Source: JAVBLV01 sp031553195
GTDB lineage: Bacteria > Bacteroidota > Bacteroidia > Bacteroidales > P3
DNA: 23,424 nt
NCBI GenBank assembly: GCA_031553195.1
Contig: JAVBLV010000034.1
Coordinates: 1-23,424 of the forward strand
Direction of reading: 5' to 3'
The notes under the pieces were generated by a model. That model saw only the letters and a list, made by a program, of their open reading frames with translations. It did not search any database and was not told the origin of the DNA. This document shows positions 13,843 to 20,208 of the stretch, in pieces. How positions within the stretch are numbered: the stretch's first letter is position 1; each line of letters starts with the position of its first letter. Position numbers and translations under genes: made by a program.

Positions 13843-15862
13843 ACCGACCGGAGACCAACCAGAGGCGATTCGAGCATTGGTAGAGGGTTTTGATAATTCC
13901 AATTCTCAAGTTTTATTGGGCGTTACAGGATCGGGAAAGACATTTACCATTGCCAACGTCATACAACAACTTCAAAAACCGACCTTGGTTTTTAGCCATA
14001 ACAAAACCTTGGCGGCGCAACTGTATGGCGAATTCAAGCAATTTTTTCCCAATAATGCAGTCGAATATTTTGTTTCGTATTACGATTATTATCAACCGGA
14101 AGCTTACATTCCGACTACGAATACTTACATTGAGAAAGATTTGCAGATTAATTCCGAATTGGAAAAATTACGGATCCGGGCAAGTTCGGCTTTGCTTTCG
14201 GGACGTAAAGACGTAATTGTAGTAAGTTCTGTTTCTTGTATATATGGAATAGGAAATCCCGAAGAATTTGCCAATGGCACTCTTTATATTAAAAAGGGAG
14301 ATAAAATAAACAGGAATGACTTTTTATTGAGGTTGGTGGATAGTTTGTATTCCCGTAATGAAATTGAATTCGGGAATGGAAATTTCAGGGTGAAAGGAGA
14401 TACCATTGACGTTTTTCCTGCTTATGCCGATTTTTGTTACCGTATTTATTTTTGGGACGACGAAGTCGAAAATCTCGAATCATTTAATCCGGTCAATGGA
14501 CATAAAATTTCTGATTTTGAGGAAATAACGATTTATCCGGCCGGTAACTTCATAACCGGAAAGGAACGTTTGAATCCGGCTTTATACGAAATTCAAATGG
14601 ATATGTTTAAGCAGGTCGCCTATTATAAAGAAATAGGAAAGCATTTGGAAGCTAAACGTTTGGAAGATCGCGTAAATTATGATTTGGAAATGATCCGGGA
14701 ATTAGGCTATTGTAGTGGAATTGAAAATTATTCCCGCTATTTCGACGGACGCAAGGAAGGGGCGCGCCCTTTCTGCCTGATTGATTATTTTCCGGACGAT
14801 TATCTGATTGTTATTGACGAGAGTCATGTAACCATTCCGCAAATCAGGGGAATGTATGCCGCCGACCGTTCGCGTAAGACCGTTTTGGTCGATTATGGTT
14901 TCCGTTTGCCTTCTGCAATGGATAACCGCCCTTTGAAATTCGACGAATTTTATAATCTAATTAACCAGGTTGTATATGTAAGCGCTACGCCGGCAGATTA
15001 TGAATTGGAGGAAGCGGGAGGAGTGGTCGTAGAGCAACTTATTCGCCCGACAGGTTTGCTGGATCCTTTAATCGAACTTCGTCCTGCCATAACCCAGGTA
15101 GATGATTTATTAGACGAAATCAGTATTGTTGCCGGAAAAAATGAGCGGGTTTTGGTCACTACTTTAACAAAGAAAATGGCCGAAGAATTGACCAAATATC
15201 TCTCTAATCTGGGAATTCGCGCTAAATACGTCCATTCCGACATAGATACGTTGGAACGAGTGGAAATTATACGCGATCTTCGTTTAGGCGTTTTCGACGT
15301 ATTGGTGGGCGTTAATCTTTTAAGAGAGGGATTAGATATACCGGAAGTTTCGTTGGTCGCCATCCTGGATGCCGATAAGGAAGGATTTCTTAGATCGGAT
15401 CGCGCATTGATACAAACCATTGGCCGGGCGGCGAGAAATGTAAACAGTCGAGCCATTTTATATGCCGACAAAATTACGGGATCCATGCAACGCGCCATAG
15501 ATGAAACCAACCGCCATCGCGAAAAGCAAATTGCCTATAATGAAAAACATGGCATTATTCCCCGTCAAATTACAAAAACGACAACTGCCGTTTTAAGCCA
15601 GACGGTGGTAGCTACAGAAAAAGCGGCCGAGGAACAAAGTAAATATATTTCAAAAGGCGCGAAATATTATGTAGAACCCGAAAATACAGATTCTGTTTCC
15701 GATCCTGTAGTAAAATATATGAGTAAACCTCAACTGCAAAAAGCGCTTAAAGAAGTCCAGCGTAAAATGCAAACGGCTGTAAAAGAAATGGATTTTTTGG
15801 CGGCAGCCGAATACCGTGACGAAATGTACAGGCTTCAGGAACTCCTCGGAGAAAAGAAGTAA
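13814..15862 (+). CDS. uvrB: UvrB, excinuclease ABC subunit B
   Basis: This 682-aa UvrB is the damage-verifying helicase subunit of nucleotide excision repair, working with UvrA and UvrC. It has Walker A GVTGSGKT at residues 36-43, the beta-hairpin region YYDYYQPEAYIP at 89-100 that clamps DNA, and the DEAD-box-like motif IDESHVT at 334-340. Helicase motifs follow (VSATPADYE near 389, VGVNLLREGLDIPEVS near 498, QTIGRAARNV near 535). A C-terminal UVR motif for UvrC binding covers about 635-680. The start MKFQLTSDFKPTGDQPEAIR matches known Bacteroides homologues. Length is normal. Its first bases overlap the possible small ORF. UvrA and UvrC are not in this window. Confidence 0.97.
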   Translation: MKFQLTSDFKPTGDQPEAIRALVEGFDNSNSQVLLGVTGSGKTFTIANVIQQLQKPTLVFSHNKTLAAQLYGEFKQFFPNNAVEYFVSYYDYYQPEAYIPTTNTYIEKDLQINSELEKLRIRASSALLSGRKDVIVVSSVSCIYGIGNPEEFANGTLYIKKGDKINRNDFLLRLVDSLYSRNEIEFGNGNFRVKGDTIDVFPAYADFCYRIYFWDDEVENLESFNPVNGHKISDFEEITIYPAGNFITGKERLNPALYEIQMDMFKQVAYYKEIGKHLEAKRLEDRVNYDLEMIRELGYCSGIENYSRYFDGRKEGARPFCLIDYFPDDYLIVIDESHVTIPQIRGMYAADRSRKTVLVDYGFRLPSAMDNRPLKFDEFYNLINQVVYVSATPADYELEEAGGVVVEQLIRPTGLLDPLIELRPAITQVDDLLDEISIVAGKNERVLVTTLTKKMAEELTKYLSNLGIRAKYVHSDIDTLERVEIIRDLRLGVFDVLVGVNLLREGLDIPEVSLVAILDADKEGFLRSDRALIQTIGRAARNVNSRAILYADKITGSMQRAIDETNRHREKQIAYNEKHGIIPRQITKTTTAVLSQTVVATEKAAEEQSKYISKGAKYYVEPENTDSVSDPVVKYMSKPQLQKALKEVQRKMQTAVKEMDFLAAAEYRDEMYRLQELLGEKK

Positions 15863-15906
15863 ACAATCTTTATTAATATGCGAAGTTGTATGAATTAGTT
15901 GTTCAA

Positions 15907-15927
15907 ATGGTTTTGCGTTAAGACCAT
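15907..15927. terminator. Hairpin between convergent uvrB and the 232-aa gene
   Basis: ATGGTTTT-GCGTT-AAGACCAT forms an 8-bp stem with one G-U wobble and a 5-base loop in the 109-base gap between convergent genes. It lies at a plausible place for a bidirectional terminator, but there is no strong T tract on either side, so the call is tentative. Confidence 0.35.
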
Positions 15928-15971
15928 ATAAACCTTATAACCAACCGATTCGTATTTTGCGTTTAACATTC

Positions 15972-16670
15972 TTATTTCTTGTTTTTTGCATCGTTTCCCG
16001 TACTTCGTTTCAGGTGTAATGATTTGAAATCGTCTGTATTTTCAAGGATGAATATATTGTCTTTATATTTTATTTGGATTTTTTGATTTTTGAATTCAAA
16101 AGAAACCTCTTCCGGTTGGTAAAACCCAAATAAGACCAGTTTATCGGGGCTCATTCTGTACCCTGAATAATTAATGGGCGAACGCCAAAATTCAATACGG
16201 AGAATATCTTTTTTTTGCGGCGTAACATCGTCGATAAGTAACGAGTCCAATTCTTGCTGCCGGGTTCTTTTATCTTCGGAAACAGGAATATATATCGTCT
16301 TCACTGATATTAGTTCGTCTTGCGCAATATTATCGTCGTCCGAAGCGCTTAGGACAACGACATTGCCTGCCGATGGATTCGGATTGTCTTTATTAACAGG
16401 AAGGAGTGAAGTCGTATCTTTATTTTCGGTTTTTATTTTTGTTGTCGGTTTTTCTTTTTGAGAAAAAATATCGGAAGATCTTGTCTTTTTAGTCGATAAG
16501 GGCCGGCTCTTTTTTGAATTTTCAATGGATAAAATATCTTTATTTTTGGCTTGATGACTTCGTTGGTAATATAGTATCCCCCAGGCAGATAAAAGTCCCA
16601 GGCAAATACCTGATAAAAAAGTGATGATGAGTATTTTTTTATTTTGAGATTTGTATTTTTTTTCTTGCAT
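15972..16670 (-). CDS. Membrane-anchored protein of unknown function, 232 aa
   Basis: I do not recognise a named family. The protein starts with a basic tail (MQEKKYKSQNKK) and one TM helix at about residues 13-34 (ILIITFLSGICLGLLSAWGI). A long S/T/K-rich, probably disordered stretch runs to about 120. A C-terminal module of about 70 residues begins near residue 155 (LRIEFWRSPINYSGYRMS) and contains LVLFGFYQPEEVSF and KYKDNIFILEN. Topology suggests type II anchoring with the C-terminal module outside. A similar C-terminal pattern (a Gly-Tyr, then LVLFG) seems familiar from other Bacteroidota hypothetical proteins, but I cannot name it. The gene starts 43 bases downstream of the antiporter stop and probably shares its transcript. 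Two A8 tracts lie in its coding strand. Confidence 0.75.
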   Translation of the reverse strand: MQEKKYKSQNKKILIITFLSGICLGLLSAWGILYYQRSHQAKNKDILSIENSKKSRPLSTKKTRSSDIFSQKEKPTTKIKTENKDTTSLLPVNKDNPNPSAGNVVVLSASDDDNIAQDELISVKTIYIPVSEDKRTRQQELDSLLIDDVTPQKKDILRIEFWRSPINYSGYRMSPDKLVLFGFYQPEEVSFEFKNQKIQIKYKDNIFILENTDDFKSLHLKRSTGNDAKNKK

Positions 16671-16713
16671 GAAAAAATATTATTAGATTATTTTTGAATC
16701 ATTTGCTTGTCAT

Positions 16714-18036
16714 TTACGAATTTCCCGGGAATTGTTCTTCATCAGGATCCTCTTCTCTTGCTTTCGAGTCCGGTTTTTTTATTATTCTCTCAGGATTATC
16801 AGACACAGGGCTTGGATGACGTTGTTTGAAAAATTTGCGGTATCCGATATCCAAGTATGGAAAATGCTCAATAAATAAAATCCAGATAGAAGTAAATGAT
16901 ATGGATAAGAAAATGACGGCATACGTAATATCCTTGATTTCTTCGCCTCCGGGCATGCCGAACTGTTCCGGCATGGCGGCCAATGCAGCAGCGGCGAGAC
17001 CTTTGGGGATCATGAAAGAAATAATTGTTTTGTCATACGAATTAACCCTGTTTAGCTGGATAAAGCGGGTTAATATCAGCCGGGCAATAAATAAACAGAT
17101 GGTAATAATGAGTCCGTAAAGAATATAAATTAAATTGTTGAAAGGAATAGACACCCCGATGTATACAAAAAAGAACGTTTTCAAAAGGAAACTTATTTCG
17201 GTGATAAAACTTCTCTCAACAGGGACAAGTTTAAGCATTCCGTGTTTTTGGAATGATTTTAGAAATGAAAATTGGAAATACTCAATATTTGAAATAGCAA
17301 TTCCAAATGCCAAGGCAGTAATAGCGCCGCTAAAATTCATCGATTCCGAAATGCCGTACAAAATAAAAACAAAAGCAGGCGTCATAAAAATCGGATTTTG
17401 TAATTTTCTTACGTTGTATAGTAAGCCCGACCAGACAATTCCTCCTGAAATACCTATCAACGAGGCCATTGTAAAAGAAGAAAGAATGTTTCCGAAAATG
17501 CGGGCGACATGTAAATTCCCATATTGAAATGATTGTAAAAAGGCGATGGCCAGAACGATACATAGCACGTCCGTGATGGCCGACTCCAATATCAAAACTG
17601 TTTTTGCTTCTTTTCCGACTTTTAAATGAGACACTAAAGGAATAACAACGGCGGAAGAGGTGCCTCCCAGAATGGCCCCAATAGTGAGAGAAGCCAGTAG
17701 CGATAAACCTGTAAAATATCCGATTGCCGCAACCACGGCCATAGAAAGGAAAAAGGCGGAAAAAGTAAGTCCCACCAACGATTTCCAGGAAGACACCAGC
17801 GATTTGATACTGATATCAAGTCCTCCTTCAAGCAATATGACCAATAGGGTAACCGATGAGAAAATAGGTCCAATTTTTCCTAAATCCGAAGGCGAAACAA
17901 TTCCCGAAATAGGCCCCAGTACAATTCCGATAATCAATAACCATAAAACATCAGGGATTTTCTTACGGCTGAAAATCATTGAAAATAGATGCGCGCAAAA
18001 GATCAAAAGCCCTAACGATATCAGAATCTCGCCCAT
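16714..18036 (-). CDS. Monovalent cation:proton antiporter, Na+/H+ exchanger fold
   Basis: This 440-aa protein has about 12 TM helices and belongs to the sodium/hydrogen exchanger superfamily (PF00999). It exchanges protons for Na+ or K+ across the inner membrane. Residues 67-73 (ILLEGGL) and 124-133 (GGTSSAVVIP) match conserved helices of the CPA family. The core ion site is in ESAITDVLCI, Glu151 with Thr155 and Asp156, where many CPA1 members have Asn-Asp. A helix with IPKGLAAAALA near residue 345 is also family-like. The last 50 residues form a hydrophilic, charged tail (ending DPDEEQFPGNS). Subfamily and ion preference are uncertain. The gene lies 79 bases downstream of dnaX on the same strand. 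Confidence 0.88.
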   Translation of the reverse strand: MGEILISLGLLIFCAHLFSMIFSRKKIPDVLWLLIIGIVLGPISGIVSPSDLGKIGPIFSSVTLLVILLEGGLDISIKSLVSSWKSLVGLTFSAFFLSMAVVAAIGYFTGLSLLASLTIGAILGGTSSAVVIPLVSHLKVGKEAKTVLILESAITDVLCIVLAIAFLQSFQYGNLHVARIFGNILSSFTMASLIGISGGIVWSGLLYNVRKLQNPIFMTPAFVFILYGISESMNFSGAITALAFGIAISNIEYFQFSFLKSFQKHGMLKLVPVERSFITEISFLLKTFFFVYIGVSIPFNNLIYILYGLIITICLFIARLILTRFIQLNRVNSYDKTIISFMIPKGLAAAALAAMPEQFGMPGGEEIKDITYAVIFLSISFTSIWILFIEHFPYLDIGYRKFFKQRHPSPVSDNPERIIKKPDSKAREEDPDEEQFPGNS

Positions 18037-18115
18037 GAAAGTTGTTTCTTTTTATGATTTGGAAGTATTCAATGTAAAAACGATTATCCTTGATAAATGT
18101 TTGAAATAGCCGGAA

Positions 18116-19834
18116 TTAAAAATCAATATCCAAATCCAGATTAGCTCTTAACGCGTTTAGAATGGGATTTTTCTCCGACATAAAAAGGTACTTGTCTTTG
18201 GGAGTATACAATTTTGCCTCTTTTGTTTCTGTTACAAGCGTTATAGATAGTTTACAATTAACGCCGCCCGCATTTTCTCTTAAGTATTGCAATAAATTAT
18301 GTTTGATTTTTTCGATTTCTTGCTCCTGCAAGCTATTTTGGACGGTAAAGCCGATGACATTTTTTTCATTAATTTCCGGTTCCGATTGAGATAAAGCAAA
18401 ATATAAATTAGGCCTGCTCTCTTGAATGTTTTCAGCGAAAAAATTCCAGTGTTTAATAAGTTCTTCGCGGGAAAGAATCTTATTCTCGGCGACTATATTT
18501 TTTTTTTCGCCGGCCGAAGAGTCGGCTAGCGGTTTGTTAATTGAAATGGTTCCCGAAGAAGGTAATTTGATTGGTGGATTTTCTTCTTTGTCAGGCGTTT
18601 TTTTTTCAACAACAGGCGTTGCGGTAATTTCCGGTTGCGCCACAAACATATTTTCTTTTGGGAGCTCGGCAGGTTTTACCGGCGCGATGGTTTTCTCTTT
18701 TACTGTCTCAGTTGTATGGCTTTGAACAGGAACGGCATGATGTTGCTGGAGTCCCGCTATTTTAATAAGCGTAATTTCAACTTTCAATCGTTTGTTGTTA
18801 GCGTCTTTATACTGCAGGTCGCATTCGTCCATTATTTCCAACGCTTTTAACAAGAACGCCAATGAACAATTAGAGGCTTGTTCCCCATATTTGATTCGTA
18901 TGGTATCGCTAACTTCCATTAATTTATTGGTAATAGGATCTTTGCAGACAAGCAAATCTCGAAGGTGAGAAGAAAATCCCGTAATAAAATGTTGTCCCTC
19001 GAATCCTTTTTCCATTATGTCCTGATACAGTAACAAGGCGGAAGAAATATCGCCTTTCAGCAATGCGTCTGCAACCTTAAAGTAATAATCATAGTCCAAG
19101 ACATTCAGGTTTTCTACAATATTAGCATAGCTTAACTGTCCGCCCGTAAAACTGACAAGTTGATCGAACATAGAAAGAGCGTCCCGTAAACCGCCGTCCG
19201 ATTTTTGGGCAATAATATGCAAGGCTTCCGGTTCGGAAAAGACGTTTTCTTGCTCGGCGACATAAGCCAGGTGATTCGCAATGTCATCATTTTTAATTCT
19301 CTTAAAATCAAAGATTTGACAACGAGACAAGATGGTAGGGATAATTTTATGTTTTTCGGTCGTAGCCAGGATAAATTTTGCATAAGCAGGCGGCTCTTCC
19401 AATGTTTTCAGAAAAGCGTTGAAAGCGGCTTGGGAAAGCATATGAACCTCGTCGATAATATACACTTTGTACCGGCTCGATTGAGGGGGAATACGCACTT
19501 GGTCTACTAAATTCCGGATGTCTTCGACTGAATTGTTAGAAGCGGCGTCCAACTCAAAAATGTTGAAAGAGGTCGATTCATTGAATGATTTGCAAGACTC
19601 GCATTCGTTGCATGCCTCTGTTTGCGCCGTAGGATTTTCACAATTAATTGTTTTGGCCAGAATACGCGCGCAGGTTGTTTTTCCTACTCCGCGAGGCCCG
19701 CAAAACAAAAAAGCTTGCGCCAAATGATTATTCTTAATTGCATTTTTCAGAGTAGTGGTGATATGCGATTGCCCCACAACCGTCTGAAAAGTGACGGGGC
19801 GATACTTACGCGCCGAAACAATAAAATTTTCCAT
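18116..19834 (-). CDS. dnaX: DNA polymerase III subunits gamma/tau
   Basis: This 572-aa clamp-loader ATPase opens and loads the sliding clamp. Walker A GPRGVGKT is at residues 46-53. The zinc site comprises Cys65, Cys75, Cys78 and Cys81, Walker B is IIDEVHMLS at about 126-134, and the arginine-finger/sensor motif is ILSRCQ near 168-173. Lid and collar helices extend to about residue 370. A poorly conserved P/E/T/K-rich linker covers about 375-460, and a C-terminal tau-like domain follows. The linker contains an A9 tract (codons 410-412) and an A10 tract (codons 443-446) in the coding strand, listed separately. A -7 element ends 24 bases before the start. It probably leads an operon with the antiporter and the 232-aa gene. 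Confidence 0.95.
   Translation of the reverse strand: MENFIVSARKYRPVTFQTVVGQSHITTTLKNAIKNNHLAQAFLFCGPRGVGKTTCARILAKTINCENPTAQTEACNECESCKSFNESTSFNIFELDAASNNSVEDIRNLVDQVRIPPQSSRYKVYIIDEVHMLSQAAFNAFLKTLEEPPAYAKFILATTEKHKIIPTILSRCQIFDFKRIKNDDIANHLAYVAEQENVFSEPEALHIIAQKSDGGLRDALSMFDQLVSFTGGQLSYANIVENLNVLDYDYYFKVADALLKGDISSALLLYQDIMEKGFEGQHFITGFSSHLRDLLVCKDPITNKLMEVSDTIRIKYGEQASNCSLAFLLKALEIMDECDLQYKDANNKRLKVEITLIKIAGLQQHHAVPVQSHTTETVKEKTIAPVKPAELPKENMFVAQPEITATPVVEKKTPDKEENPPIKLPSSGTISINKPLADSSAGEKKNIVAENKILSREELIKHWNFFAENIQESRPNLYFALSQSEPEINEKNVIGFTVQNSLQEQEIEKIKHNLLQYLRENAGGVNCKLSITLVTETKEAKLYTPKDKYLFMSEKNPILNALRANLDLDIDF
18498..18507 (-). other. A10 slippage-prone tract in dnaX linker
   Basis: Codons GAA AAA AAA AAT (Glu443-Asn446) form ten consecutive A on the coding strand. 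One lost A gives EKKI then a UAG stop; one gained A, or a -1 ribosomal shift, gives EKKKYSRRE then UAA. Arms CGGCGA (18487-18492) and TCGCCG (18507-18512) could fold a 6-bp hairpin that places the tract in the loop. Shifted products would be about 446 or 451 aa, lacking the tau C-terminal domain. Confidence 0.5.
18598..18606 (-). other. A9 slippage-prone tract in dnaX linker
   Basis: Codons GAA AAA AAA ACG (Glu410-Thr413) form nine consecutive A on the coding strand. A gained A or a -1 ribosomal shift reads AAC GCC and then UGA, giving a protein of about 414 aa, close in domain content to E. coli gamma. A lost A continues about 23 codons to a UAG. Thermus thermophilus dnaX uses an A9 tract for transcriptional slippage. 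Confidence 0.5.
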
Positions 19835-19857
19835 AAAACAACATTACAACAACATTC

Positions 19858-19865
19858 CAAAAGTA
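19858..19865 (-). promoter_or_regulatory. Bacteroidota-type -7 element upstream of dnaX
   Basis: The complement of 19858-19865 reads TACTTTTG, matching TAnnTTTG, and ends 23 bases before the dnaX start codon. No TTTG at the ideal -33 distance is evident. It would drive dnaX and the two genes behind it. Confidence 0.45.
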
Positions 19866-19930
19866 CGAAATTTTTGGCAAAGCGAATAAAAAATAATGCC
19901 CGTAGATTTGTATACATTGAATGATTGTGT

Positions 19931-19945
19931 GATTGAATAATTGAA
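19931..19945 (+). repeat. 15-bp repeat shared with the batC spacer, copy 2
   Basis: GATTGAATAATTGAA here is identical to 6251-6265. It follows ATTGAATGATTGTGT (19916-19930), so the whole stretch is an ATTGA-rich tandem-like block. It lies in the 374-base dnaX-mutL spacer, which otherwise holds the two divergent promoter elements, another dispersed repeat copy and no gene that I can support. Confidence 0.45.
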
Positions 19946-20041
19946 TAGTTCCTTTTGATTCTTTCAAAAAACAAGAAAAAAGATTTTTTATCAATTTCAA
20001 GATATTATTATCTCGCCCGACCGAAATGAGAGAGGAGCAAA

Positions 20042-20061
20042 CGAATGGAGCGGAGGAATCT
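20042..20061 (+). repeat. Dispersed intergenic repeat, copy 2
   Basis: CGAATGGAGCGGAGGAATCT resembles GAACGTAGCGAGGGATCTC at 58-76. Both lie in spacers upstream of core genes. The flanking bases 20014-20041 are also less AT-rich than the rest of the spacer and may belong to the same unit. Confidence 0.4.
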
Positions 20062-20104
20062 GTTTAATAAAAACGACAAAATGGAATACGTCTCGTCGCT
20101 TTTA

Positions 20105-20139
20105 TTTTGAATGATTATCGCCCAATTTCCGTACCTTTG
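20105..20139 (+). promoter_or_regulatory. mutL promoter, -33 and -7 elements
   Basis: TTTTG at 20105-20109 and TACCTTTG at 20132-20139 match the Bacteroidota -33 TTTG and -7 TAnnTTTG elements with 22 bases between, slightly longer than usual. The start of transcription would be near 20146, leaving about 60 bases of leader. The elements fall inside a 34-codon in-frame upstream extension of mutL, arguing that translation begins at 20209. Confidence 0.65.
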
Positions 20140-20208
20140 CATTTTATTAGAGCGTTTACGAGTACCCTTTTTATTCTCGTACGCCGGTTATTACACAAAA
20201 AAATAAAA

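Noticed and set aside
14998..15510. 170-codon minus-strand frame inside uvrB
   Set aside because: uvrB motifs on the plus strand are complete across this interval, so the frame is a shadow.
17660..18109. 149-codon plus-strand frame opposite the antiporter
   Set aside because: The minus-strand antiporter has continuous TM helices and family motifs here; the plus frame has no such support.
20107..20208. 34-codon N-terminal extension of MutL
   Set aside because: It covers a promoter, shows no MutL homology, and translation from 20209 gives the standard N-terminus.
19835..20208. Search for a tRNA, small RNA or origin in the 374-base dnaX-mutL spacer
   Set aside because: No cloverleaf, no DnaA-box cluster and no stable G/C hairpin was seen; only promoters and short repeats are supportable.
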